Part shown: positions 44,526-53,422 of the stretch, one piece after another
How the letters are laid out: every line of letters starts with the position of its first letter
How positions within the stretch are numbered: position 1 is the stretch's first letter
NCBI GenBank assembly: GCA_025153445.1
Contig: JANZNS010000002.1
Coordinates: 1 to 64,000, forward strand
Direction: 5' to 3'
Length of the DNA stretch: 64,000 nt
Source of the DNA: Marinobacter sp. BGYM27
GTDB taxonomy: Bacteria; Pseudomonadota; Gammaproteobacteria; Pseudomonadales; Oleiphilaceae
Translations under genes and position numbers: made by a program
Notes under the pieces: generated by a model
The model's input: the letters and a program-made list of their open reading frames with translations, nothing else
Databases searched by the model: none
What the model was told of the DNA's origin: nothing

Positions 44526-46522
44526 CGCCGCTTCGTGAAGTACAGCGTCAGCGGCTGACCCACAACGCTCTGGACGCTGTTGCCCGAGGCTTCTGCATGC
44601 AGTTGTTTCTGAACCGGGCCCAGTGACAGCGTGTGCCCATCATTGTCCTGGGCACGCACCAGTTTCCAGTCCACTTCGTTGCAGAGCATGGCCATCACAG
44701 TCTCGAGCTGACGGCTATCCTGCGGCCGGAACCATCGGCTATGGCAGCCGCCCAGTCCGAAGAAGTCTTCCTCTTTAAGCAGATCGGCCCAAACCGGATC
44801 CTGCGCATTGTTCAATACCATCCGGCGTAACCGACGCAGTGATGCGCTCGTTGCAGGCAGATCATGCTGTTCAATCAGTTCCCGCAGGTGTCTGTCGACG
44901 GGCAGCTGTCCGGTCGGGCAGGTATGCAGGTGCACCACGGTATCCTGTGCGGCTGCGTCCTGAATAATGGCGGCCAGGGATGTCTCCGTCATTGCTGTCG
45001 ATGGCAGGCGGCCAATCTCGATCCACTGCACTTTGTGGCCGTCGGCGATAAAGCGCTGAGCCAGTGACCAGGGCCAGAACACGATGTTCTCGAGCCCCCG
45101 ATCCTGAGCATGGCGACCGGCTCGGGCGATGTTCGACAGTGACTCATCCACGGCGATGATTTCGACATCGTTGAGGCAAGTGGCCAGTTCCAGCGCGCGC
45201 TGACCGGAATCCGCACCGCAAATCATGATGCGAGCGGTCTCCGGCATGGCGATGTCGTCCAGGCCCAGTCGCACTTTCATCAGTGATTTGAGGCTGGTCT
45301 CAGGGTGAGTCGTCAGTCGGGTCCAGCTTGGCCAGGCTTGTGGCACATCGGCGCGGGCCAGGGCAAGTTCGCCTGCTTTTTCGTCGAATTGCTGCTTGAT
45401 GGATTCTTCAGTCGCCCGGTGATAGTAGCTGGCGGCCATCAATGATTGCAGGCCGACGGGCCACTCGGTCAGATTCCACTGGCCGACTGACGGCGCGAAC
45501 GACTGATGAAAAAGAGCGCCGTACATGGCACTGATCATCAGTGATCCTGCGATCGCGTTCATGGATTCTCCCAGCGCAAACTGGGCGGCGATGCTGTTGT
45601 TGATCGTATCCACCAGCGCGGATTCCTGCTCGCCGGTCAGCAACGCGTAGCCGGTGCGATCATCGTAAAGCGCAAGTGCCATGACAAGGCGATGCAATTC
45701 TTCACGCAAGTCTGCTGTTTGGGCAACTTCAACAAGAATGGCGTGACGCAGCAGTGTAATCAGGCCTTCAACTGCGACATCCGGCATCAGGGTTTTTTCC
45801 AGAGCCAGCAGCAACAGTTCATCATCACTGGCGGCATCAAGAATGATGCGGGCAGCGGGGTTATCCAGATCGTATTGCTGACGGATGATCCCCGCGACGA
45901 AGCCGCCCAGGACCTGATGCGGCAAATCAGAACGCTGCAGCAACCGGATGGCATCCTGAGCCAGTTCCGTATCGGCACGATCAACTGACAGATGGCTGGC
46001 GCAGGTGGCCATGCCGCTGAAAACCGACGGCCAGTTCAGATCAAGCTGAACCAGTTTGCGGTAGTGCAGATAGGCTACATCAAACTGGCCCTGCTGGCGC
46101 TTGGCATGGGCAATGCCGCAGAAGGCGGCGGCGGATTGCCGGTCACGGTTCAGGGCTTCCTGAAAATACTGCTCAGCCAGTGCAGGGCGATCAGATGTCA
46201 GCGCCCAGTAGCCCAGGTTGGTGTATTGCTGGGCCTGGTCCGGATTAATCGACAGGCTCTGGTTAAATAGCAGCTGTGCGCGATCCAGCCGTCCCTCGTC
46301 CATTTCGATCCGGCCCAGCAGGCCATAGACTGCCGCATTATCAGGCGCCATGGTCGCAATCTTCTCAAGCAGCTCGCGGCTCTCCTGCCGGGCCTCAAGA
46401 CGACGCGCGTAACGCTGGCGAGGGTTGTTGGATTCGCCATATGCGTCATTGGCCTGAAGTAACAGGCGGGCAATCTCGGCCTTGTTCTGTACTGACTGTT
46501 GAGTTTGATGCTGAGCGTGCAT
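44522..46522 (-). CDS. TPR protein with C-terminal methyltransferase-like domain
   Basis: The 666-residue protein starts with tetratricopeptide repeats (about 60-180; PDNAAVYGLLGRIEMDEGRLDRAQ, QYTNLGYWALTSDRPALAEQYF), has a helical middle region (about 250-410, with YDDRTGYALLTGEQESALVD), and then a Rossmann-like segment RIMICGADSGQRALELA..IIAVDESLSNIARAGRHA resembling a SAM-binding site. The C-terminal part continues with FWPWSLAQRF and HLHTCPTG. No signal peptide is present. A -24/-12 promoter lies upstream and the flagellin gene is the next gene upstream, so a role in flagellin modification or export is suspected; methyltransferase activity is inferred, not shown. Confidence 0.75.
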   Translation of the reverse strand: MHAQHQTQQSVQNKAEIARLLLQANDAYGESNNPRQRYARRLEARQESRELLEKIATMAPDNAAVYGLLGRIEMDEGRLDRAQLLFNQSLSINPDQAQQYTNLGYWALTSDRPALAEQYFQEALNRDRQSAAAFCGIAHAKRQQGQFDVAYLHYRKLVQLDLNWPSVFSGMATCASHLSVDRADTELAQDAIRLLQRSDLPHQVLGGFVAGIIRQQYDLDNPAARIILDAASDDELLLLALEKTLMPDVAVEGLITLLRHAILVEVAQTADLREELHRLVMALALYDDRTGYALLTGEQESALVDTINNSIAAQFALGESMNAIAGSLMISAMYGALFHQSFAPSVGQWNLTEWPVGLQSLMAASYYHRATEESIKQQFDEKAGELALARADVPQAWPSWTRLTTHPETSLKSLMKVRLGLDDIAMPETARIMICGADSGQRALELATCLNDVEIIAVDESLSNIARAGRHAQDRGLENIVFWPWSLAQRFIADGHKVQWIEIGRLPSTAMTETSLAAIIQDAAAQDTVVHLHTCPTGQLPVDRHLRELIEQHDLPATSASLRRLRRMVLNNAQDPVWADLLKEEDFFGLGGCHSRWFRPQDSRQLETVMAMLCNEVDWKLVRAQDNDGHTLSLGPVQKQLHAEASGNSVQSVVGQPLTLYFTKRR

Positions 46523-46611
46523 GGATCACCTCGTCTGTTCCGCGCCGCGTTCATCTGAAGCGGCAATAATCTGCAGTTTTGAATGTTTTATGCAGTGGTT
46601 AATGAGGGTGT

Positions 46612-46628
46612 AGCGAAAGGTGTGCCAG
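46612..46628 (-). promoter_or_regulatory. Sigma-54 promoter of the TPR/methyltransferase gene
   Basis: The minus strand reads CTGGCACACCTTTCGCT. GG and GC are spaced by exactly 10 bases, and the sequence agrees with TGGCACN5TTGC except at the -13 region. It lies about 90 bases before the ATG at 46522, downstream of the flagellin terminator. Confidence 0.75.
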
Positions 46629-46702
46629 TTATTGGTCTGAGAGGAGTTCTTTTAACTGTTTAATAATTAATGGGATTATTTGAATTTGGCAGGGCTTGAA
46701 AC

Positions 46703-46734
46703 AAAAAAACGGCCAGCAAGTGCTGACCGTTTTT
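46703..46734 (-). terminator. Terminator of the minus-strand flagellin gene
   Basis: On the minus strand AAAAACGGTCAGCA pairs with TGCTGGCCGTTTTT around a short loop, with one internal mismatch, and is followed by a seven-T run. It lies just after the flagellin stop at 46757. Confidence 0.88.
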
Positions 46735-46756
46735 GGGGTGCTTGTTGCCTGCGGAA

Positions 46757-48271
46757 TTAGCCCTGCAGCAACTGCAATACCTGCTGTGGCCGGGCGTTTG
46801 CCTGGGCAAGTACCGACAGGCCGGCAGATTGCAGTACCTGGGTACGGGCAAGCTCTGCGGTTTCGGCAGCAAAGTCCGCATCGCGGATACGGGAGCGTGC
46901 GGACGAGAGATTCTCGGACGTGGTGCTCAGATTCGCGATAGTCGACTCCAACCGATTCTGCGCAGCACCGAGATCAGCTCGAATACCACTGATGGATTCG
47001 AGTGCTGCATCAACAACTGCCAGCGCATCCGTAGCACCCTGGAAAGTACTGATATCGATACTGCTCACGTCTTCAGTTGTGGAACCAACTGCGGTATCCG
47101 CCGCAGCGGTATCGAGAATGCTGCCGGCTGCAGCTGTAATACTTGATGACACTGCAAAGCTGGATGACGAGTCAAAGGTGATCTGGCCTGAGACACGGGT
47201 GCTGTCGGTGGTCGAGGCAGGTGCGCCACTCAGCGTTATCGCGTCGCCATCGGCTTCTGCCTCACCTTTGAAGCTTGCGGTTGCGGTACCGGCATTGGTT
47301 GAAAAATCTTCAACCAGAATGTCTTTACCTTCTTCCTGAGTGAATATCAGGCGACCATCTTGTACTTCGGCGGTGATGCCCGTTTTACCCGCAGCCGAAT
47401 TGATTTCTCGTGCCAGAGGGCTCAGGTCAGTGACGTCATCAATCTGTGCAGAGACAGTGGCTTTCTCGCCGCCACTGGAAATTGTCATGGAGACGGTGCC
47501 AGTGCCGCCGAGATTGAAGAGTTCAGCGGTTGTCCGCGCCTTGGCTTCGACGCCTGTTGTCTCGATCTTGCTATTGATGTTGGCTGCGATCTCGGCCGCC
47601 GTATCGCCGGCGGCAATTGTCACCGTGGCATTGCCTAGCGAGCTGGATATCGTCAGGTCTTGCCCGCCGATGCCGTTTGCTGCAGTGGCATCAGCCGCAG
47701 CTGCCAGCGAGGAGCCGGTGCCCACGCGAGCCGTTGTGTTGGCGGCATCAGCGGTATTGTTTGCCAGATCGGTGGTTTTGGCGCCCGCAATAGATACTGA
47801 AATTGTCTGATTCTCGTTGGCACCAGCCTGGAATTTCTGCGCCTGGAACGAGCCATCCAGCAGCTTCAGCCCGTTAAACTCGGTTGTCGTCGCAACGCGC
47901 TCGAGTTCCTGCTTGAGCTGGTTGACTTCGGACTGCAAAGCACGACGGTCAGAGGCCGAGTTTGTGGCGTTGGCCGACTGAACAGCCAGTTCACGGATTC
48001 GCTGCAGAATATTGCCTGATTCGCCCAGCGCGCCTTCAGCGGTCTGTGCCAGCGAGATACCGTCATTGGCATTACGGATAGCCTGGTTGAGGCCATCAAT
48101 TTGCGACGTAAAGCGCTCGGAGATCGCCAGACCTGCCGCATCGTCTTTGGCTGAGTTGATACGCAGACCTGAAGAAAGGCGCTGCAATGCCGTATCAGCA
48201 TCGCGCTGGGTGCTGTTCAGGTTGCGCTGAGCATTCAGCGACGCCGTATTAGTATTGATGATCTGAGGCAT
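46757..48271 (-). CDS. fliC: Flagellin (first copy, minus strand)
   Basis: The 504-residue product is the filament protein. It has the conserved N-terminal D0/D1 region ([55 protein letters not shown]) and C-terminal D1/D0 region ([33 protein letters not shown]). The variable middle (about 150-410) includes a flagellin IN-like motif and Ala/Thr-rich stretches. GGAG lies before the ATG. A -24/-12 promoter precedes it, and a second, divergent flagellin gene lies 405 bases away. Confidence 0.97.
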   Translation of the reverse strand: MPQIINTNTASLNAQRNLNSTQRDADTALQRLSSGLRINSAKDDAAGLAISERFTSQIDGLNQAIRNANDGISLAQTAEGALGESGNILQRIRELAVQSANATNSASDRRALQSEVNQLKQELERVATTTEFNGLKLLDGSFQAQKFQAGANENQTISVSIAGAKTTDLANNTADAANTTARVGTGSSLAAAADATAANGIGGQDLTISSSLGNATVTIAAGDTAAEIAANINSKIETTGVEAKARTTAELFNLGGTGTVSMTISSGGEKATVSAQIDDVTDLSPLAREINSAAGKTGITAEVQDGRLIFTQEEGKDILVEDFSTNAGTATASFKGEAEADGDAITLSGAPASTTDSTRVSGQITFDSSSSFAVSSSITAAAGSILDTAAADTAVGSTTEDVSSIDISTFQGATDALAVVDAALESISGIRADLGAAQNRLESTIANLSTTSENLSSARSRIRDADFAAETAELARTQVLQSAGLSVLAQANARPQQVLQLLQG

Positions 48272-48372
48272 GGTGTTCTCCTTACTCTAAAAGAGAAGCC
48301 GGAAGCCAAGTGCCCGATCAAAAGGACGCCCTACCGGCCTGAATTCATGGAATTACCGTTTGCAGGGCTTAA

Positions 48373-48389
48373 AGCGTAAATCGTGCCAG
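48373..48389 (-). promoter_or_regulatory. Sigma-54 promoter of the minus-strand flagellin
   Basis: The minus strand reads CTGGCACGATTTACGCT: the full TGGCACG -24 block and GC at -12 with the required GG-N10-GC spacing. It would give a leader of about 90 bases before the ATG at 48271. Confidence 0.8.
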
Positions 48390-48563
48390 TTTTTGTTTTT
48401 TGGTTTTAATGTATTGAAAAATATTGATTTTTAGATTTTTAATGAAGTGGGTTTGAGAGACAGGGCGACGGAAATTCGGCAGAGCATTGCCGCTTTATTC
48501 CCCGCTTTTAGAGGATGTTGAGCGGGAATTACATTCTTTAACAATATAATCGCTAAACCCGCC

Positions 48564-48590
48564 TAAAGGATTCTTAATCAGCGCCGTTAA
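48564..48590 (+). promoter_or_regulatory. Sigma-28 (FliA) promoter of the plus-strand flagellin
   Basis: TAAA (48564-48567), a spacer of exactly 15 bases, and GCCGTTAA (48583-48590) match the FliA consensus TAAA-N15-GCCGATAA with one change. The rest of the 48272-48676 interval is AT-rich and contains no gene. Confidence 0.82.
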
Positions 48591-48676
48591 GCATTTCAGC
48601 AGGGCGGCGTACCAAACCAAATGACCGGGCGCCTGACCTCTTTCAAGAGAAACTAAACAGGTTTAGGAGAAGCATC

Positions 48677-50137
48677 ATGGCTCTCGGTATCAACACTAAC
48701 GTTGCATCACTTTCCGCTCAGAACAACTTGAGCAAATCTCAGTCACTGTCTGATCAGGCTCTTGAGCGTCTGTCTTCAGGTCTGCGTATCAACTCAGCCA
48801 AAGACGATGCGGCTGGTCTGGCTATCTCTTCACGCTTTGATACACAGGTTCGTGGCCTGGGTGTTGCTCAGCGTAACGCGAACGACGGCATCTCGCTGGC
48901 ACAGACTGCTGAAGGCGCTCTGGGTCAGGCGGGTGATCTGCTTCAGCGTATCCGTGAGCTGTCTGTCCAGTCAGCCAACGACACCAACTCTGCTTCAGAC
49001 CGTAAATCACTGCAGGCTGAAGTGACCCAGCTGCAGGCTGAGCTTAACCGTGTTGCGGACACCACCAACTTCAACGGCCAAACGCTGCTGAACGGTGATT
49101 TCGCTAACGCCCAGTTCCAGGTGGGTGCTAATGCTAACCAGACTATCAACGTATCTTTGAGCAGTGCTCGCGGTACTGATATCGGTAACTACACGGCTGA
49201 TTCGGGCGGCTCTATTCTCGGCTCTGCGATTACCGCAGCTAACGATGCATCAGCTGGTAACGCTGTGCAGGCTGACACGCTCACGATCTCAGGAAACGGC
49301 CAGTCTGAAAACGTCGCCGTTGGAGTGGGGGCGTCGGCTGCGGATATCGCAACAAACGTCAATGCTGTAACTGGAAACACTGGCGTTACCGCGAATGCCA
49401 CCACGACAGCGACGCTGTCAGGCATTGGTGACGGCACGGTCAGCTTCGATTTGACCGCTGATGACGGCACCACTGTTTCGGTTGCTGCGACTGTTGGTGG
49501 TGGCGACCTAGGCACTCTGGCTGCTGCAATTAACGATGCATCCGCTACTACAGGCGTAACCGCAGTCGTAGATGGCGCAACCATCACACTTGAGAATAAG
49601 GTTGGTTCCAACATTGCGATTGAGAACTTTACGACTGACAACGGTACGAACACTACAATGTCTGTCGATGGTCCTGATGCTGCAGCTGCTGTTGATCTGA
49701 CTTCAGGCGGCACTGACAGCACTCTGGTAACCGGCACTATCGAGTTTAGCTCCTCAAGTGCTTTTAGTGTCCAGGCGGCGGCCCAGACCGAAATTGTTGA
49801 TGCGGCCAAAGGTGGTTCGCTGCAGTCTGTTGCTGCCATCGATATCACCACAACCGAAGGTGCTAACAAGGCAATCGAGACTATCGACGCGGCGCTGAGC
49901 ACTATCAACAGCCAGCGAGCTGATTTGGGTGCGATCCAGAACCGCTTCACATCGACTATCGATGCGATTGCGACTACTTCTGAGAACCTGTCAGCAGCAC
50001 AGAGCCGGATTCTGGATGCGGACTTCGCTTCAGAGACCGCCAAGCTGGCCAAGTCTCAGGTACTGCAGCAAGCAGGTATCTCGGTACTGGCACAGGCTAA
50101 CGCCCGTCCACAGCAGGTTCTGTCTCTCCTGCAGTAA
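48677..50137 (+). CDS. fliC: Flagellin (second copy, plus strand)
   Basis: The 486-residue flagellin shares the conserved ends with the divergent copy ([36 protein letters not shown]) but differs in its variable centre, which is Thr/Asp/Gly-rich. It starts [18 protein letters not shown], with TTTAGGAGAAG as ribosome-binding site. It heads the gene run fliC-flaG-fliD-fliS. The sigma-28 element upstream indicates late-class expression. Confidence 0.97.
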   Translation: MALGINTNVASLSAQNNLSKSQSLSDQALERLSSGLRINSAKDDAAGLAISSRFDTQVRGLGVAQRNANDGISLAQTAEGALGQAGDLLQRIRELSVQSANDTNSASDRKSLQAEVTQLQAELNRVADTTNFNGQTLLNGDFANAQFQVGANANQTINVSLSSARGTDIGNYTADSGGSILGSAITAANDASAGNAVQADTLTISGNGQSENVAVGVGASAADIATNVNAVTGNTGVTANATTTATLSGIGDGTVSFDLTADDGTTVSVAATVGGGDLGTLAAAINDASATTGVTAVVDGATITLENKVGSNIAIENFTTDNGTNTTMSVDGPDAAAAVDLTSGGTDSTLVTGTIEFSSSSAFSVQAAAQTEIVDAAKGGSLQSVAAIDITTTEGANKAIETIDAALSTINSQRADLGAIQNRFTSTIDAIATTSENLSAAQSRILDADFASETAKLAKSQVLQQAGISVLAQANARPQQVLSLLQ

Positions 50138-50156
50138 CAGGGGCATAGCGGCACCG

Positions 50157-50189
50157 GCCGGCTCCCACTCTAAACAGAGGGGAGCCGGC
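50157..50189 (+). terminator. Hairpin after the plus-strand flagellin
   Basis: GCCGGCTCCC and GGGAGCCGGC form a perfect 10-bp stem with a 13-base loop, 19 bases after the flagellin stop. The tail TTCCGCCGTTT is not a strong U tract, so it may protect the abundant flagellin mRNA while letting some transcripts reach flaG. Confidence 0.55.
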
Positions 50190-50219
50190 TTCCGCCGTTT
50201 CTGGAGAGTGAGGTGAGCT

Positions 50220-50639
50220 ATGAATGACGTAAACCTGAACAGCACGGATCTGACCTTGGTTTCGTCCAAGGTACCGGCTCGGGCGTCCACGTCACCTCAG
50301 GCAGAAGGAGTCAAGCCTTCCGCTCGAGTCCAGGAGTCAGCCGCATCGACTGTGGTGTCCCTTGCGCCGCCGACAACATCGGCATCAGCGCAGGAGGATA
50401 AGCAGAAGGTGCAGGGGGAATCGCTCAATCAGGCGGTATCCCAGCTTAATGACTTTGTACAAACCGTTCAGCGCGATCTTCATTTTGAGGTCGATAACGG
50501 CTCAGGCAAGACCATTGTCCGGGTTGTTGATCAGCAGACGGACAAAGTTATTCGCCAGATTCCTGATGATGTGGCTTTGAGGTTGGCAGAAAAATTGCAG
50601 CAGGATGAACCGCTGACGTTATTTAATATCGAAGTGTGA
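50220..50639 (+). CDS. flaG: FlaG family protein
   Basis: FlaG is a small protein that limits filament length. The 139-residue product has a Ser/Ala/Pro-rich N-terminal half and the FlaG C-terminal domain (LNDFVQTVQRDLHFEVDNGSG, VVDQQTDKVIRQIPDDVALRLAEKL). GAGAGTGAGG precedes the ATG. It sits between the flagellin and fliD, as in polar-flagellated pseudomonads and vibrios. Confidence 0.93.
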   Translation: MNDVNLNSTDLTLVSSKVPARASTSPQAEGVKPSARVQESAASTVVSLAPPTTSASAQEDKQKVQGESLNQAVSQLNDFVQTVQRDLHFEVDNGSGKTIVRVVDQQTDKVIRQIPDDVALRLAEKLQQDEPLTLFNIEV

Positions 50640-50682
50640 AGCCTTGCCGGTTGCATTCCGGTATTAAATGACGGTATTTCAG

Positions 50683-50722
50683 CACCGCCGCCTTCGTGAG
50701 AAGCCGGCGGTGTTTTGTTTTT
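50683..50722 (+). terminator. Rho-independent terminator after flaG
   Basis: CACCGCCG pairs with CGGCGGTG and, after one C-C mismatch, CTTC with GAAG around a GTGA tetraloop; TTTTGTTTTT follows. Together with the FliA element downstream it separates fliC-flaG from fliD-fliS as transcription units. Confidence 0.9.
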
Positions 50723-50875
50723 AACCGGGTTGAGGTCATAGGCCCCTGGCCGGTTTTATATAGCAGAGGCGCAAATAACCTCTGTGCTGATCGCGACGTG
50801 GCGGCTCAAGCGGGTCAGGCGTACTATATTTTTATTGGCCGGCACAGTTTGTTACAAAAATGCGGTGGTCGGAGG

Positions 50876-50902
50876 CAAAGTTTTGCCGTTAGCCGCCGAT
50901 AC
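50876..50902 (+). promoter_or_regulatory. Sigma-28 (FliA) promoter of fliD-fliS
   Basis: CAAAGTTT (50876-50883), 11 bases, then GCCGATAC (50895-50902) match the full consensus TAAAGTTT-N11-GCCGATAA at 14 of 16 positions. It lies 42 bases before the fliD ATG. The 305-base gap it sits in contains no gene. Confidence 0.85.
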
Positions 50903-50944
50903 GTAATTAAATGGGTAGCACGCCTTCTTGAGGAGGCATTCGTT

Positions 50945-52921
50945 ATGGCAGGTATTTCTTCAGTCGGTATTGGTTCAGGGGTTTTGACGTCAGATCTGAT
51001 TGATCAGCTGGTTGCGGCTGAGCGCCAGACGTCAGATAACCGGTTGGACTTTAATCAGCAGCGCGCGGAGGCTCTTATTTCAGCCTACGGCACACTGAAG
51101 AGTGCCGTCACAGAACTGCGCCTGCCCATGCGTCAGCTGAGTTCGCCTGACAATCTCAAATCTTTTTCTGCTTCGTCTTCAAATGATGACGTCACAGTGA
51201 CGCTGGACAGTTCGAAAGCGAGCCGCGGCAATTACACGGTCAAGGTCGACAGCCTGGCTCAGTCCCAGTCGCTTGCTTCCGGTACGTTTGCCGACAAAGA
51301 TGCGACATCAATTGGCACTGGATCGATCACTTTGAATGTCGGTGGCGAATCCAAAACCATCACAGTCGACGGTTCCAACAATACGCTGCAAGGTTTGGCG
51401 AACGCCATCAATGACGCCGGCGTGGGTGCGACCGCAGGTGTTGTTGATACCGGCAACGGTTTCCGCCTGGTGTTGTCGTCTGAAGAGACCGGCATCGACA
51501 ACGCCATCGAAATTACCGTTAATGATTCAGATAGCGACAACACGGACGCCGCGGGCCTGTCCCAGTTTGCGTTTAACGCCACTACCAGCAATCTGACCGA
51601 AACCGTTGCTGCTCAGGATGCCGTGGTTCAGGTGAATGGCATCACGATTTCCCGGCCGACCAACACCATCGAAAACGTCATCGACGGCTTGTCCTTTGAA
51701 GTGAAGGCTGAAGGGGTTACCTCAACAGTCAAAGTTGCACAGGACACGTCTGCAGTTGCAGATCGCGTGGCTACCTTCGTTGAGAAGTTCAACACACTGC
51801 AGGACACCGTCAAGGCGCTGTCGGGTTACAACTCGGAAACCCAGCAGGGTGGGTTGTTATCCGGCGATGCGACGATTCGAACCATTCAGAGCCAGATGCG
51901 TGAGGTGTTAACCCGTGTGGTACCTGGCCTCGAAAATGCCTCGGTACGTACGCTGGCCGATGTCGGCATTACCACCGACTATAAAACCGGTGCGCTGACG
52001 TTTGATCGCGAGAAGTTTGAGACGCAGCTGAAACAGAATCCAGACGATGTGACCGCATTGTTCGCAGAGCAGGGCCGCGCATCGGATGAGCAGATCGAAT
52101 TTGTCCGTAGCGGAATTAACACAGAAGCCGGCGATTTCGCTGTCAACATTACCCAGATCGCGACACAAGGTTCGCTTCAGGGCGCGAGTGCTGGCACTGG
52201 TAGCGTTACGATCAACGATGACAATGATGCGCTCTCATTCAAGGTTGATGGTGAAACCTCGGTAAGTATCAAGTTGGCAGCCGGTACCTATACCCGTGAA
52301 GAGCTGGCTACACAGATTCAGTCTCAGCTTGATAACAGCAGCGCTTTAAGTGCATCGGGGAAGTCCGTCACGGTTGGTGTGGATGCGGCAACGGGAGCGT
52401 TGTCATTCTCATCCGGTTCTTATGGCAGCAATTCAAACGTCAGCCTTACGGCCGTTGATACCAATAGCACGGCTGATCTTGGCCTGAGCGTCCAGACCGG
52501 TACTCCGGGTAAAGATGTGGCTGGTACTGTCGGCGGACAGCAGGCTACCGGCGAAGGGCAAAACCTTTTCGTTGATGGCAACGGCTCGGCAGCGGGACTC
52601 GAGATCAAGATTACCGGTGGTTCAACAGGTCCACGCGGCAGTTTCACATTTATTGAGGGTGTCGGTGGCAGGGCTGTCGATCTGGTCACCAGCATTGTTG
52701 GTGCGGATGGCGCTATTGAAACGCGTACAGACACGCTGCAGGACGAACTGGCGAGCATCGCTGAAGATCGCGTTCAGTTGAATGAGCGTATTGAGTCCTA
52801 CCGGGAGCGGCTGGTTGCCCAGTTCTCGGCGGCCGATTCATTGATTGCCAAGCTCAACAGCACTCGGGATTACGTTACCCAGCAGCTTGAAGCGCTGGCA
52901 CCACAGAACAACAGCAATTGA
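50945..52921 (+). CDS. fliD: Flagellar hook-associated protein 2 (filament cap)
   Basis: FliD forms the cap that inserts flagellin subunits at the filament tip. The 658-residue product begins MAGISSVGIGSGVLTSDLIDQLVAAER, has a flagellin hook IN motif (TLQGLANAINDAGVGATAGVV) and the C-terminal coiled region (RVQLNERIESYRERLVAQFSAADSLIAKLNSTRDY). It is longer than the about 450-480 residues common in Pseudomonas, owing to extra central domains. TTGAGGAGG (50928-50936) precedes the ATG; the open frame runs 83 codons further upstream through the promoter and is rejected. Confidence 0.95.
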   Translation: MAGISSVGIGSGVLTSDLIDQLVAAERQTSDNRLDFNQQRAEALISAYGTLKSAVTELRLPMRQLSSPDNLKSFSASSSNDDVTVTLDSSKASRGNYTVKVDSLAQSQSLASGTFADKDATSIGTGSITLNVGGESKTITVDGSNNTLQGLANAINDAGVGATAGVVDTGNGFRLVLSSEETGIDNAIEITVNDSDSDNTDAAGLSQFAFNATTSNLTETVAAQDAVVQVNGITISRPTNTIENVIDGLSFEVKAEGVTSTVKVAQDTSAVADRVATFVEKFNTLQDTVKALSGYNSETQQGGLLSGDATIRTIQSQMREVLTRVVPGLENASVRTLADVGITTDYKTGALTFDREKFETQLKQNPDDVTALFAEQGRASDEQIEFVRSGINTEAGDFAVNITQIATQGSLQGASAGTGSVTINDDNDALSFKVDGETSVSIKLAAGTYTREELATQIQSQLDNSSALSASGKSVTVGVDAATGALSFSSGSYGSNSNVSLTAVDTNSTADLGLSVQTGTPGKDVAGTVGGQQATGEGQNLFVDGNGSAAGLEIKITGGSTGPRGSFTFIEGVGGRAVDLVTSIVGADGAIETRTDTLQDELASIAEDRVQLNERIESYRERLVAQFSAADSLIAKLNSTRDYVTQQLEALAPQNNSN

Positions 52922-52952
52922 TCCGCGCACAGGATCGTAGCAGAGGTTACTT

Positions 52953-53357
52953 ATGAACGGTTTGCAGGCTTACCAGAGCGTTAACACACAGACCAGCATC
53001 ACCGATGCGGACCCGCACAAGCTGATTCAGCTTTTGTATAACGGTGCCCTGGAGCGAATCAATATGGCCAAGGCCCGCATGCAGGCAAATGACTACGAAG
53101 GCAAAGGTCGCCTGATCAGCAAGGCAATCGAGATTATCGGCGGTCTGCGCAGTTTTCTTGATTTCGAAAAGGGCGGTGAACTGGCTGCTAATCTTGAAGG
53201 GCTTTATGACTATATGGAGCGGACCCTTTTCGAAGCCAATCGTCACAACGATGCGGGTAAGCTGGATGAAGTAGGCCGGTTGCTGCGCCAGGTTAAAGAT
53301 GGCTGGGATGGCATTCGTGAGCAGGCAGCGGCGAATCAGCAGCAGGCTGCTGTCTGA
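52953..53357 (+). CDS. fliS: Flagellar export chaperone FliS
   Basis: FliS binds flagellin in the cytoplasm and prevents premature polymerisation. The 134-residue helical protein has the family features YQSVNTQTSITDADPHKLIQLLYNGALERI and EIIGGLRSFLDFEKGGELAANLEGLYDYM. A GAGG ribosome-binding site lies upstream. It is 31 bases after fliD and followed by a terminator; no fliT is present. Confidence 0.95.
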   Translation: MNGLQAYQSVNTQTSITDADPHKLIQLLYNGALERINMAKARMQANDYEGKGRLISKAIEIIGGLRSFLDFEKGGELAANLEGLYDYMERTLFEANRHNDAGKLDEVGRLLRQVKDGWDGIREQAAANQQQAAV

Positions 53358-53384
53358 GTTCAAAGCACTGGCAGATCTGCTTTT

Positions 53385-53418
53385 AAGCGGAAGCTCCTGA
53401 TAGGGAACTTCCGCTTTT
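53385..53418 (+). terminator. Terminator after fliS
   Basis: AAGCGGAAG and CTTCCGCTT are exact complements; TTTT runs into the end of the structure. It also faces the 3' end of the deacetylase gene at 53423 and may serve both directions. Confidence 0.75.
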
Positions 53419-53422
53419 GTGC

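Noticed and set aside
46920..47810. Two adjacent plus-strand open frames (139 and 156 codons) opposite the minus-strand flagellin
   Set aside because: Antisense shadows of flagellin; low-complexity Ser/Ala/Val composition and no family signature.
48272..48372. FliA-type promoter for the minus-strand flagellin
   Set aside because: Sequences such as TTACCG were checked in the required orientation, but no TTTA lies at the 15-base spacing; the sigma-54 element is far better.
49189..50052. 287-codon open frame on the minus strand inside the plus-strand flagellin
   Set aside because: It is an antisense shadow of the GC-biased, Thr/Ala-rich flagellin coding sequence; the product is Val/Ala/Pro/Ser low complexity and lacks a ribosome-binding site.
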